Assembly: GCF_030542965.1 (NCBI RefSeq)
Contig: NZ_JAUAOA010000007.1
Location: 1-64,000, forward strand
Source: Azotosporobacter soli
GTDB taxonomy: Bacteria; Bacillota; Negativicutes; SG130
Direction of reading: 5' to 3'
DNA: 64,000 nucleotides
Shown: piece by piece, positions 8,534 to 17,387 of the stretch
How positions within the stretch are numbered: position 1 is the first letter of the stretch
Layout: every line of letters starts with the position of its first letter
Program-made: the position numbers and the translations under genes
The notes under the pieces: generated by a model
What the model was told of the DNA's origin: nothing
The model's input: the letters and a program-made list of their open reading frames with translations, nothing else
Databases searched by the model: none

Positions 8534-9589
8534 CTATGATGCCACACCAACAATGTTTAGCTTTGTCTCACGTAGTAAATTCAGCTCGCCTTGCTGCGTC
8601 TGTATCCACGGGCGTTTCAAATTGCTCGTATTTAAACGAACGACCTTGCCCCATAAACCATTGTCGAGACGTACGTTCTCGCCGATCGAATAAGGAATCG
8701 CCACTTTCTGAAAAGCCTGTAACACCTTTTCATCAAACTGAATGCCCGCTCCAGCCTGAATAATTTGAATGGCTTCTGATGAAGTCATCTTAGTTCGATA
8801 CACACGATCTGTCGTTAACGCATCGTACACATCTGCAACCGCAACAATCTTCGCCAGCGGGTGTATCTGTGCCCCCAAAATTCCCCAGGGATAACCGCTA
8901 CCGTTGCATCGTTCATGATGTTGCAAAGCCATCAACATGATTCGATGATCCATGCTTTCATCGGTTCGCAGCAGATTATAGCCCAATAACGCATGCTCCT
9001 TGACGGCTTTAAATTCCCTAAACGACAAGGCCGTCTCTTTATTCAAAATTTCTGCATCGATCCGTACTTTTCCCAGATCATGCAGCAAGCCGCCCATCCC
9101 CAGCAAATAAAGTTCCTGTCGACTCAAGCCCATCGCCATACCGATAGCGATAGAAAACAAACCAACATGAGCGCTATGCACAAACAAGTAATCTCCCATC
9201 CAGTCCATTTGTTCCAGATGGATCAAGACATTAGAGCGTTTACTCAGTTCTTGTATAATCTGCCAAACCTGACGTTCCAGTTGCGAAAAAACTTCAGGAA
9301 AAGCGTTGCCATCAGCAAAAGCGGCCCCCACGCATTCCAGTAGTTTGCCTCGAATCTCGGCGCCAACCAGACTCACCGGTTGGTAAATTTCATCACTCGT
9401 AATTAGCGGGACAACATTTTCTTGCACGGCTATCCTTGCTACGCTATAGCGCGGCAAGGAATTGATGATCTCACGATTCAGAGACTTTCCCGCTGCAATC
9501 AGCACTCGACCAGATTGATCAAATACATCTTGTGCAACAATCATTTCTTCGTCTAATTCAGCAATCGTTACGTACCGGATAAATCTCAC
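8534..9589 (-). CDS. HD-GYP domain cyclic-di-GMP phosphodiesterase 2
   Basis: 351 residues, paralogue of HD-GYP 1 with the same layout: small N-terminal domain, then HD-GYP (about 130-320) with H170-D171 in LLHDLGK, H199, H224-H225 in QHHERCNGSGYP and GYP at 232-234, so active-site residues are kept. The start is unclear: the GTG at 9589 directly abuts the ggagg, which is too close, while the in-frame codon at good distance is ATC three codons later. Own terminator and own sigma-H-like promoter, so it is a single-gene unit, divergent from the 77-residue gene. Confidence 0.9.
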   Translation of the reverse strand: MRFIRYVTIAELDEEMIVAQDVFDQSGRVLIAAGKSLNREIINSLPRYSVARIAVQENVVPLITSDEIYQPVSLVGAEIRGKLLECVGAAFADGNAFPEVFSQLERQVWQIIQELSKRSNVLIHLEQMDWMGDYLFVHSAHVGLFSIAIGMAMGLSRQELYLLGMGGLLHDLGKVRIDAEILNKETALSFREFKAVKEHALLGYNLLRTDESMDHRIMLMALQHHERCNGSGYPWGILGAQIHPLAKIVAVADVYDALTTDRVYRTKMTSSEAIQIIQAGAGIQFDEKVLQAFQKVAIPYSIGENVRLDNGLWGKVVRLNTSNLKRPWIQTQQGELNLLRETKLNIVGVAS

Positions 9590-9624
9590 CTCCGTGCGCG
9601 GACAAAATTCTACATCTTATCCAT

Positions 9625-9651
9625 ATTCTACACATACGCTGTTTTTCCTCC
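9625..9651 (-). promoter_or_regulatory. Sigma-H type promoter of HD-GYP 2
   Basis: Minus strand ggaggaaaa (9643-9651), N11, gtagaat (9625-9631) matches RNAGGAWWW-N11-RNNGAAT exactly, about 35 bp upstream of the start codon. Confidence 0.65.
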
Positions 9652-9664
9652 TCTACTTTTCCTT

Positions 9665-9684
9665 TTTTGAACAACTGTTCAAAA
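9665..9684. promoter_or_regulatory. Inverted-repeat operator candidate between divergent genes
   Basis: ttttgaaca and tgttcaaaa are perfect 9-bp arms around a 2-bp spacer. The repeat lies between HD-GYP 2 and the 77-residue gene, just upstream of both promoters, so a bound regulator could act on either. The shape suits a dimeric TetR- or MarR-type repressor, but none is encoded beside it. Confidence 0.5.
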
Positions 9685-9702
9685 GTATTTTTTTCATCAC
9701 GC

Positions 9703-9732
9703 ATGACACAGAATAAATTATTTCGTTATAAT
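9703..9732 (+). promoter_or_regulatory. Sigma-A type promoter of the 77-residue gene
   Basis: -35-like ATGACA (9703-9708) and a perfect -10 TATAAT (9727-9732) are 18 bp apart. The ribosome-binding site aaggagg (9758-9764) lies 7 nt before the GTG start. Confidence 0.6.
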
Positions 9733-9771
9733 ATACATATAAAGGTCTGATGCTAAAAAGGAGGCGTTTTA

Positions 9772-10005
9772 GTGGAAAAATTAAAAGTTTCCGTTACGTA
9801 TTCCAACGGCGAATCCATCGAGTATTTCTTAAACGCAAGCCTCGTCGTCCTTAATGACGCATTGCGCGATAACGGCATCTTGCGCGTACTTCGTATTCGC
9901 GACGGCATCACCGTGCCGACCTATGTCAATTTCTCTCACGTGTCGAGCGTCGAGTTGCTCGATTATGCCGGAAAAAACTGGGATGAGGTCAAACGAAGTC
10001 AGTAA
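9772..10005 (+). CDS. Conserved-looking small protein of unknown function
   Basis: 77 residues from a GTG start with a strong aaggagg site and its own promoter and terminator, so it is expressed as a single gene. Family not recognised. The sequence alternates beta-like stretches (KVSVTYSNGESIEYFL, VLRVLRIRDGITVPTYVNF) with no cysteines, signal peptide or membrane segment, suggesting a small cytoplasmic beta-rich domain. It diverges from the HD-GYP 2 gene across a palindromic operator, which hints at, but does not prove, a shared role. Confidence 0.8.
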   Translation: MEKLKVSVTYSNGESIEYFLNASLVVLNDALRDNGILRVLRIRDGITVPTYVNFSHVSSVELLDYAGKNWDEVKRSQ

Positions 10006-10029
10006 AAGATTGAATGATTTTTAAAATCG

Positions 10030-10075
10030 AAAAAGGGTGGTGAAAACGTATTGCTACGTATTCACCACCCTTTTT
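10030..10075. terminator. Bidirectional terminator
   Basis: Stem arms around aaaaagggtggtgaa and its complement ttcaccacccttttt enclose an inner acgta/tacgt stem. A runs on one side and T runs on the other let it serve both the 77-residue gene (plus) and the RND operon (minus). Confidence 0.85.
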
Positions 10076-10080
10076 CAGTT

Positions 10081-13000
10081 TTATTCTTGACCTTGTTCAA
10101 GTATTTTTTTGCTTTTTCCTCGATAGCGGCTCCGCCAATTTTGCAGATTGTCCATAAAGATATACATTTGCGGCACGACAATCAACGTCAAAATAGTAGA
10201 GGTGATCAACCCGCCGACGACGACAACCCCCATTGACGATCGCAATTCCGCTCCTGCGCCCCAGCCGAATGCAACTGGCAACATACCAAGTACCATCGCA
10301 GCGGTCGTCATCAATATTGGTCTGAGACGCACCGTTCCAGCTTCGAGCAGCGCCTCTTCTCTAGAGAGCCCATCACGTTCCCGCAGCGTATTTGCATAAT
10401 CCACCAGCAATATAGCATTTTTCGCCACCAAGCCCATCAACATGATGATACCGATCAAGCTCATAATGTTAACGGTTTTGGCGCTGATCAACAAGCCTAA
10501 AATCGCCCCGATCATCGCAAACGGCAACGACAGCATAATCGTCAACGGATGAATAAAGCTTTCAAACTGCGCTGCCAGCACCATATAAATTAGGATAACC
10601 GCAATTAACAGTGCACGTCCGATTTCCTTGAAGGAGTCGTTCATGCTGCGCGTCTGCCCGACGAACTTGTAATGGTAGCCAAACGGGATATTCATCTGCG
10701 CAATTTCATTTTGCGCCGCCGTGATGATTTCGCCAGCGGAAACGCCAACATTATTGGCATATACGATAATTTCACGTTGACGATCTTCACGATCGATCTG
10801 GGTCGGTCCAGATGTGAATTTAACTTGCGCAATATCGCCTATTCGAACCTGTCCGCCAAATTTACTGGTCACGCGGATATTGGCGACATCGTCCGGTTTA
10901 GTTCGCAGCTCATCCTTGAGCCGTACCCGAATATCATAATCCTTATCACCAACCCGGTAACGGTTTCCCGTAGTGTTGCCGGCAAACGCAGTTTGCACAA
11001 TCGCGCCTACGGAATCGACGTTGACTCCCGCCTGCCCTGCTTTCATCCGATCGACAACGACCTGAACCTCCGGTTGATAATCGCTGGCCGACGTATCGAC
11101 GTCGGCAGAACCTGGAATCTGGCGCAAGCGTTCAGCAAGTTCTTGCGATAGTTGCTTCAATACGCTCATGTCACTGCCCTGAAAACCGACTTGAACGGCC
11201 CGGTTATCGCCGCGCCCGCCTGAAGTGGATGCCGCAACGACCGAAATTTTCATGCCGGTATAATTACGAAACTTCATTCGCAAGGCATCCATGATTTCCA
11301 TCATCGTCCGGTCACGTTGATCGATGTCTTTTAGTTTTACCCCAATCATCGCCTTATTGACCGGATTGCGTGAATAGCCGATATTGAGAAAAGCCGCCCG
11401 TTTTTCCGGCAAAGCCAGTACCTCTTGCTCGACCGGTTTTGCCAACTCTTGCATTTTCTCAATGGATGTTCCCGGCGGCGCCGTCATAAAAATATTGAAT
11501 TCTCCCGAATCATAGGTTGGTTGAAATTCAAAACCTAAGAGCGGAATGAAAAAGACATTCACGACAAGCGAAAGAACGGCCACGCCGACAATGAGCCACG
11601 GATGATGCAGCGCCCACTGCAAAAACTGCCGATACGCATCGCGAATAAATAAAAAGCCAGCTTCCCACTTGTCGAGCCCTCGCTCAATAAAACGATTAAA
11701 TGCAGCAATTACAGTGGGCCGTTTTGGCGGCTCTTCATCGTGCGGCCTTAGCCAACGCGCCGACAACATGGGCGCGAGCGTCAACGCAACAAAAAGCGAG
11801 AAGGCCACCGCAAAGGCCACCGTCAGGCCAAACTGACGAAAAAACATGCCGATAATTTCTCCCATTGAACCAACCGGCACAAAAACGGCCAGAATCGACA
11901 ATGTCGTCGCCAATACAGCCAGCGAAATTTCCACAGTGCCAGAAAACGCACCGTCCGCCGGCGAAGCGCCCTCCTCAATATGGCGATGGATATTTTCTAC
12001 AACGACAATCGCATCGTCAATCAATATTCCGACCGCCAGACTTAAGCCCATCAAAGACATGTTGTTCAAGGTAAAGCCGCCGACCTTCATCAGGCTAAAC
12101 GTCGCGATAACGGATGTCGGAATCGCCAACGCGCCAATTAAGGTCGCCCGTGTATCACGCAAAAACAAGAAAACAATAACAACAGCCAAGAAACCGCCAA
12201 TAATCAAAGAATTGGCCACATCTTCCACATTGCTCTTGATATATAGCGAACCGTCACGAACAATCGTTACCTTGACGTCTTTGGGAAGTTCTTTTTGGAT
12301 CTTGTCCATTTCGGCCTTAACGGCATCGGCAACCGCAACCGTATTCGTACCGGATTGCTTTTGTACGGATACCACGACGGAAGGAGTACCATCCGTGCGT
12401 GCGTAAGTACGTTCTTCCGAAAATGAATCTTTGACTTCCGCCACGTCCGTCAAATAAAGGACTCGATTGTTTTGATTCGCAACTGCAATCGTACCGATTT
12501 CTTCAACCGTCTTATATTGTCCCAGCGTGCGAACAATCATCTCAAACCCTTTTTCCTTAACGTAGCCGCCGGGAACATTGGCATTTGCGCTGTTAACCGC
12601 CGAAAGGATTTGATCCATCGTCAGTCCATAAGCATCCAGTTTACGCGGATCGATTCGCACCTGAATTTCACGGTCACTACCGCCGTTAATTCCGACATCG
12701 CCGACGCCATCGATTTGTTGCAACCTCTCTTTTATGACATCATTGGCCATCTTGCGGATTTCACCGCGCGGTCGCTGATCTGACGCCAAACTGAAATAAA
12801 CAACGGAGGAAGCCGTAATGTCATAGCGCTGCGTCACCGGCTCATCAATCTGGTCCGGTAAAGTGCGACGTACACCGCCTACTTTTTCACGCACGTCAGC
12901 CGCCGCCATACGAGGATCGACGCCGAGTATGAATTCAATCGTAACCTGAGAAACGCCTTCCTTCGACAAGGACGTGATCGTCTTGATGCCGGCGACGGAA

Positions 13001-13215
13001 CTCACCGCATCCTCGATCGGTTTTGTGACCAAACTTTCCATTTCTTCCGGCGAAGCGCCTTTCCAGGTCACCAGTACCGAAACAAGCGGATATTCGACAT
13101 CCGGCATTAAATCGATGCCCAGTTTAGGCAATGATGACAAACCAAATACGACCAGTACAAATACCAGCATGGTCGTAAAAACCGGTCGACGAATAAAAAT
13201 CCTTAGAAAATTCAT
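10081..13215 (-). CDS. RND (HAE1/AcrB-type) multidrug efflux transporter
   Basis: 1044 residues, normal for a homotrimeric proton-driven inner-membrane exporter of the AcrB/MdtB class. After the first helix come two periplasmic repeats. TM4 carries the paired aspartates in GILIDDAIVVVENI, and TM10 the relay lysine in LMGLVAKNAILLVDYAN. The start overlaps the end of the adaptor gene by 4 bp (ATGA), so the two are translationally coupled. An outer-membrane TolC-like factor is not in the window and must come from elsewhere. An RND pump with adaptor supports a diderm envelope. Substrates cannot be predicted. Confidence 0.95.
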   Translation of the reverse strand: MNFLRIFIRRPVFTTMLVFVLVVFGLSSLPKLGIDLMPDVEYPLVSVLVTWKGASPEEMESLVTKPIEDAVSSVAGIKTITSLSKEGVSQVTIEFILGVDPRMAAADVREKVGGVRRTLPDQIDEPVTQRYDITASSVVYFSLASDQRPRGEIRKMANDVIKERLQQIDGVGDVGINGGSDREIQVRIDPRKLDAYGLTMDQILSAVNSANANVPGGYVKEKGFEMIVRTLGQYKTVEEIGTIAVANQNNRVLYLTDVAEVKDSFSEERTYARTDGTPSVVVSVQKQSGTNTVAVADAVKAEMDKIQKELPKDVKVTIVRDGSLYIKSNVEDVANSLIIGGFLAVVIVFLFLRDTRATLIGALAIPTSVIATFSLMKVGGFTLNNMSLMGLSLAVGILIDDAIVVVENIHRHIEEGASPADGAFSGTVEISLAVLATTLSILAVFVPVGSMGEIIGMFFRQFGLTVAFAVAFSLFVALTLAPMLSARWLRPHDEEPPKRPTVIAAFNRFIERGLDKWEAGFLFIRDAYRQFLQWALHHPWLIVGVAVLSLVVNVFFIPLLGFEFQPTYDSGEFNIFMTAPPGTSIEKMQELAKPVEQEVLALPEKRAAFLNIGYSRNPVNKAMIGVKLKDIDQRDRTMMEIMDALRMKFRNYTGMKISVVAASTSGGRGDNRAVQVGFQGSDMSVLKQLSQELAERLRQIPGSADVDTSASDYQPEVQVVVDRMKAGQAGVNVDSVGAIVQTAFAGNTTGNRYRVGDKDYDIRVRLKDELRTKPDDVANIRVTSKFGGQVRIGDIAQVKFTSGPTQIDREDRQREIIVYANNVGVSAGEIITAAQNEIAQMNIPFGYHYKFVGQTRSMNDSFKEIGRALLIAVILIYMVLAAQFESFIHPLTIMLSLPFAMIGAILGLLISAKTVNIMSLIGIIMLMGLVAKNAILLVDYANTLRERDGLSREEALLEAGTVRLRPILMTTAAMVLGMLPVAFGWGAGAELRSSMGVVVVGGLITSTILTLIVVPQMYIFMDNLQNWRSRYRGKSKKILEQGQE

Positions 13216-14339
13216 AACTGACCAGCCTCCCGTGTCGCAGCCACTTTAACTCTGGCGCCGTCACGCACGGTATTCTGTCCGGCTACAACAATCAACTCGC
13301 CTGGCTTCAGGCCATCCAGTACTTCCGCATAACCGTCGCCGACATAGCCGATTTTCAGTTTACGTTGCACCACTTGGTCTTCTGACAACACAAACACTGT
13401 GCGTTGGTCTTCAAAAAGAACCAGAGCCGCTTCCGGCACAACCATCGCATCTGGATGAATTTTACCATTGACAAGCACCTTGGCTGTCAAACCGGCCAGG
13501 AGAGTATTATCAGCATTATCAATACTGACTTCGATCGTAAACGTCCGTGTCGGCACCGCCGCCGCCGGAACGATTTTTGTAATTTTACCGATAAAAGGTT
13601 GCGTTGATAGAGCTTCCACCAAAACTTGTGCCATATCGCCCAGTTTCAATTGCGTAATTTGTCCTTCTCCAACCGTCGCCTTAGCCAACATCACGCTGGT
13701 GTCCGCCACGGTCACAATAGCCGTACCTGCTTTCGCATAATCACCGGTTTGTAAATAACGGTTCAAAATCACGCCGCGATGCGGCGTAGTCACATTGGTG
13801 TTTTCCAGCCGCGCTTCCTGATATCCGACGTTGCCTCTATTCGCACGAACCAGACCTTCCAGATTGGCAACCTTAGCACCGGCAGCATCGAGTTGTTGCT
13901 GTGAAATCGCCCCCTGCGCAAATAAGCTCTGCGCTCTCGACAAATCGACACGCGCTTGCGACAGATCCGCCGCAGAAGCATATAAGGTTCCTTGCGCCTG
14001 CGAAACCTGCGCACCAAATTCGCCATTCTCCAGCGTCGCCAGGGATTGCCCCGCCGTTACCCATTGGCCTTCTTCAACAAACAGAGCGCCAATCCGTCCA
14101 TCCAGTTTAGGACTGATATCTGAACGCCACACCGGATCTAATGACGCCGTAAGTGTGAAAGTTGGCGTAATACTCTTTTTGAAAACCGGCATCACTTCAA
14201 CTGTCGCGATTCGACCTTTCCCCATGGCAGCCGCTTTGTCTTTAGCCGTTTGTATATTACTGTAAATTTTAAAACCGATAAGTGCTGCCATAATTATAAG
14301 TGCAATGCTGATTCCATATACTAATTTTTTCCGTTTCAC
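13212..14339 (-). CDS. RND efflux periplasmic adaptor (membrane fusion protein)
   Basis: 375 residues. A single N-terminal membrane anchor (about residues 6-25) is followed by the split barrel-sandwich hybrid domain (around 70-105 and 180-215), an alpha-hairpin (about 105-170) rich in Gln and Ala, and beta-barrel plus membrane-proximal domains. It has no lipobox cysteine, so it is anchored by the helix. The GTG start at 14339 follows aaaggg by 8 nt. First gene of the pump operon. The upstream 279 bp hold a sigma-H-like promoter about 200 bp away and no convincing regulator gene. Confidence 0.93.
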   Translation of the reverse strand: MKRKKLVYGISIALIIMAALIGFKIYSNIQTAKDKAAAMGKGRIATVEVMPVFKKSITPTFTLTASLDPVWRSDISPKLDGRIGALFVEEGQWVTAGQSLATLENGEFGAQVSQAQGTLYASAADLSQARVDLSRAQSLFAQGAISQQQLDAAGAKVANLEGLVRANRGNVGYQEARLENTNVTTPHRGVILNRYLQTGDYAKAGTAIVTVADTSVMLAKATVGEGQITQLKLGDMAQVLVEALSTQPFIGKITKIVPAAAVPTRTFTIEVSIDNADNTLLAGLTAKVLVNGKIHPDAMVVPEAALVLFEDQRTVFVLSEDQVVQRKLKIGYVGDGYAEVLDGLKPGELIVVAGQNTVRDGARVKVAATREAGQL

Positions 14340-14538
14340 TTAAGTCGCCCTTTCTCTTTTCCAATTCTCTAAAAAAGTCGAAGCTTTTACTCTTTTCGGC
14401 TGCTGAAGTGCAACAAGGTTATCTTCCTGTTTTGAGAATCGTATTGATATTGCACATCGCTGACCGTATGACTATATCTACTGTAAAAACAACTTTCTTT
14501 CGCCCTCCTTCTGCGTTATCTCGACATCTTTCACTCTT

Positions 14539-14565
14539 ATTCTCTCTCTTTACACATTTTCCTGT
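14539..14565 (-). promoter_or_regulatory. Sigma-H type promoter upstream of the RND operon
   Basis: Minus strand acaggaaaa (14557-14565), N11, agagaat (14539-14545) matches the sigma-H consensus at all specified positions. It begins right after the aroB terminator, as expected for the start of a new transcription unit. Confidence 0.55.
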
Positions 14566-14570
14566 CAGAA

Positions 14571-14599
14571 AAAAAGGTAAAGTGGCCAAAAGCCACTTT
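14571..14599 (-). terminator. Rho-independent terminator of the aroC-aroK-aroB unit
   Basis: aaagtggc (14579-14586) and gccacttt (14592-14599) form an 8-bp stem with a 5-nt loop, followed on the minus strand by a T-rich tract, 20 bp after the aroB stop. Confidence 0.85.
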
Positions 14600-14618
14600 A
14601 AATTTAAGTAAATTGTAA

Positions 14619-15704
14619 TTATTTTATAATTTCAGCCAACGTCTTTTCCACCAAACCTAACGCAACGTCATCTCTAATCTTTATACATCCCGGTTTTTCT
14701 AGAAGAATCCAACGCACTGCGCCATCGAGTACTTTTTTATCATGCGCAATAAAGCCAAGTAATTCTTTACTTTGACAACCTTCTACTTGCGTCGGCAATC
14801 CAAAAGAAGAAAGCAGCTTTTCTGTTCGCTGATAGAGCTCACGCTTCGCCAGCCCGAGACGACAGCTCAAAATTAATGCGCCACAAAGGCCGATTGCCAC
14901 CGCCTCGCCATGATTGTATCGCTTGAATCCGCCCCAGGCTTCGACACTGTGACCGATCGTGTGCCCCAGATTCAAAACCATGCGCAAATCATTTTCCGTC
15001 TCGTCAGCTTCTACCACCTTAGCCTTGGCAGCGCAAGAACGTCCGATTAATTCCGCCAGGATGTCGGGTTGCCGTTTCTTTATTTCATCTTGGTTCTTTT
15101 CAAGCCATAACATAAAATCATCTTCGGCCAGCAAACCATATTTGACAACCTCCGCCAAACCAGCTGAAAATTCACGTTCCGACAACGTCTGCAGCACTTG
15201 ACTGTCAATGAACACCGCTCGCGGTTGATGAAACGCGCCAATCAAATTCTTGCCTTCCGGGTGATTCACTGCCACTTTCCCGCCAACACTCGAATCCACC
15301 TGGGCCAACAACGAAGTCGGGATTTGAATGAAAGGAACGCCGCGCAAATAGGTCGCTGCAACAAACCCGGTAAGATCACCGACAACACCGCCGCCAAGCG
15401 CAACAAAAGCCGACTTTCTATCGAGCCCAAAACGAATTGCCGCCGAATAAATTTCCATCGCAGTCGCCAATGATTTTGCGCCTTCCCCGGCAGTTACGAC
15501 ATAAAGTTCCACTATAAAATCGGCAGCAGTCAACGCGTCTAGAACCGTCTTTGCATAAAGTGGTGCGACATGTTCATCGGATACGACAATAACCTTTCTG
15601 CCGATTTTCATTTTTCTCATTTCCTGGTCTAGCGTTGCCAGAAGTCCCGGCAAAATCCGAATCGTATAACTACGGTCGCCTAGGTGCACTGTTATATCGG
15701 CCAC
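14619..15704 (-). CDS. aroB: 3-dehydroquinate synthase AroB
   Basis: Second step of the shikimate pathway: converts DAHP to 3-dehydroquinate using NAD and a metal. The nucleotide motif GGGVVGDLTGFVAATYLRG and the metal-site histidines in NLGHTIGHSVE and YNHGEAVAIG are all present. 361 residues from the GTG at 15704 (VADITVHLG), chosen because aaggggg lies 7 nt upstream; an upstream in-frame ATG at 15746 has no such site and would run deep into aroK. The start lies inside the aroK end (35-bp overlap), so it is coupled to aroC-aroK. Confidence 0.95.
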   Translation of the reverse strand: MADITVHLGDRSYTIRILPGLLATLDQEMRKMKIGRKVIVVSDEHVAPLYAKTVLDALTAADFIVELYVVTAGEGAKSLATAMEIYSAAIRFGLDRKSAFVALGGGVVGDLTGFVAATYLRGVPFIQIPTSLLAQVDSSVGGKVAVNHPEGKNLIGAFHQPRAVFIDSQVLQTLSEREFSAGLAEVVKYGLLAEDDFMLWLEKNQDEIKKRQPDILAELIGRSCAAKAKVVEADETENDLRMVLNLGHTIGHSVEAWGGFKRYNHGEAVAIGLCGALILSCRLGLAKRELYQRTEKLLSSFGLPTQVEGCQSKELLGFIAHDKKVLDGAVRWILLEKPGCIKIRDDVALGLVEKTLAEIIK

Positions 15705-16218
15705 GAAGATATCCCCCTTGCTGCAAAAAATCCATAATTTTTTCAACGACTTGCGGCGGCGACAGTTTCGTCGTATCCACTACGCAATCCGCCTGTTGGT
15801 AGCGTTCGATGCGGCCATTCAGTAACTCTCGCACCGTCTTTTCCCGCTCCCCCTTGTTCAAGAGCGGTCTAACATCCTTGCGTGACGTACGAGCCAAAAT
15901 CATATCGAGTTCTGCCGTCAAAGCAATGATCACGCCATGTTGGCGTAAGCGAAACATATTTTCCTCCAGCAAAACGACACCGCCGCCCGTGGCAATCACC
16001 GCGTGCCGGTAACGGGCTAAGCGTGCAATTGCCTCCTGTTCGCACTGACGAAAATAAGCTTCTCCGTGTTGAGCAAACATTTCTTTAATCGTCATGCCAT
16101 GCCACATTTCAATTTTTTTATCGCTATCAACAAACGGACGCCCCAGTCGTCTCGCCAAAAGCCGGCCAACGGTGCTCTTACCAGTCCCCATAAAACCGAT
16201 GAGTACTATATTTTTCAT
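15670..16218 (-). CDS. aroK: Shikimate kinase AroK
   Basis: 182 residues. P-loop GFMGTGKST is at 8-16, the shikimate-binding D31-S-D33 follows in FVDSDKKIE, and the TGGGVV loop sits near 77. It phosphorylates shikimate at the 3-hydroxyl. The start overlaps the aroC stop by 4 bp (ATGA), and the C-terminus overlaps the aroB start. Confidence 0.95.
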   Translation of the reverse strand: MKNIVLIGFMGTGKSTVGRLLARRLGRPFVDSDKKIEMWHGMTIKEMFAQHGEAYFRQCEQEAIARLARYRHAVIATGGGVVLLEENMFRLRQHGVIIALTAELDMILARTSRKDVRPLLNKGEREKTVRELLNGRIERYQQADCVVDTTKLSPPQVVEKIMDFLQQGGYLRGRYNSAPRRP

Positions 16219-17369
16219 CCCCGCGCCACCCGCGCGCGGTACTGTTCCATATTTGCCAATAGATCAGCTAAGCAGGCACCGCCAAACATCTCAAGCACCG
16301 CCTCTGCCAGTACACTGGCGACCATAGCTTCACCAACAACTGCCGCCGCAGTAACCGCGCAAACGTCACTACGTTCCGTACTTGCTTCCACCGGCTGGTG
16401 CGTCCGGATATCGACCGTACGCAGCGGGGACATCAGCGTCGGTATCGGCTTCATGACTGCACGTGCAATTAAGGCTTCTCCATTACTCATGCCGCCCTCT
16501 ACGCCGCCTGCACGATTAGTTTCCCGATAATAACCACGCTCTGGTTGATAAAAAATCTCATCATGCGCTTGCCGACCTGATAATGAACCATAAGCAAAGC
16601 CCGCTCCAAGCTCCACACCTTTAATTGCGGGAATTGACATCAACGCCGCTGCCAAGCGGCCATCCAGTCGTCGATCCCATTGAACATGACTGCCTAATCC
16701 TGGCGGCAACCCTTGCGCTAAGACTTCAAAGCAACCGCCGAGCGTATCTCCCGCTATTCCCGCTTGGCGAATCGCCTCCTTCATTGCCGTCTCTGCTTCG
16801 GGATCCATGCAGGCCAGTTCCGAACGTTGAAATAATCCCTCTAATTCTGTTGCCGACTTCACTTCTACCGTACTTTTCACGCCGCCAATTTCTATCACAT
16901 GTGATGCCAGAGTGATGCCGCAAACCGCCAACAACTGCCTTGCCACCGCTCCTACCGCAACGCGGGCGGCTGTTTCCCTTGCACTGGCCCGTTCCAAAAT
17001 GTCTCTAACATCTTCACGCTCATACTTCAATATCCCCGTCAAATCGGCATGGCCTGGACGGGCTGCCGTCACTGCTTCGCCGCTTTGCGGCCCATACGCC
17101 GACATCCGTTCCTCCCAGTTGACCCAATCTTTGTTGCGGATCAGCAGCGTCAACGGACTGCCCAGCGTTTCGCCAAAACGCATCCCCGATAAAACTTCTG
17201 CGCGATCTTTTTCAATCTTCATTCGCCCGCCGCGTCCATACCCTTGCTGACGACGCGCCAAGTCCTCCTGGATTGCGTCCAACGAAAGAGGTATCCCTGC
17301 CGGCATACCGTCAATAATGGCAATCAAACCCTGACCATGTGATTCTCCTGCTGTCATGAATCGGAACAT
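16215..17369 (-). CDS. aroC: Chorismate synthase AroC
   Basis: 384 residues, typical of the bifunctional or monofunctional FMN-dependent enzyme making chorismate from EPSP. Signatures GESHGQG (8-14), the RRQQGYGRGGRMKIE region and GETLGSP are clear. It starts 18 bp after the pilO stop with no room for a separate promoter in the gap, so it is probably read through from the pilus operon unless a promoter lies inside pilO. aroE lies at the far end of the pilus operon; aroA and the first-step enzyme are not in the window. Confidence 0.96.
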   Translation of the reverse strand: MFRFMTAGESHGQGLIAIIDGMPAGIPLSLDAIQEDLARRQQGYGRGGRMKIEKDRAEVLSGMRFGETLGSPLTLLIRNKDWVNWEERMSAYGPQSGEAVTAARPGHADLTGILKYEREDVRDILERASARETAARVAVGAVARQLLAVCGITLASHVIEIGGVKSTVEVKSATELEGLFQRSELACMDPEAETAMKEAIRQAGIAGDTLGGCFEVLAQGLPPGLGSHVQWDRRLDGRLAAALMSIPAIKGVELGAGFAYGSLSGRQAHDEIFYQPERGYYRETNRAGGVEGGMSNGEALIARAVMKPIPTLMSPLRTVDIRTHQPVEASTERSDVCAVTAAAVVGEAMVASVLAEAVLEMFGGACLADLLANMEQYRARVARG

Positions 17370-17387
17370 GTATATCTCCCCTATCTC

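Larger units (their letters stand above)
14340..14618. other. Intergenic leader region of the RND operon
   Basis: 279 bp with the aroB terminator at its aroB end, then a sigma-H-type promoter, then about 200 bp of apparent untranslated leader before the adaptor start. A ggaggg site near 14500 is followed only by very short frames. No recognised riboswitch or regulator gene was seen. The long leader is unexplained. Confidence 0.5.

Noticed and set aside
11846-12406. Plus-strand open frame of 186 codons opposite the RND transporter
   Set aside because: It lies fully antisense to a well-conserved gene, has no ribosome-binding site and a low-complexity translation; a shadow frame.
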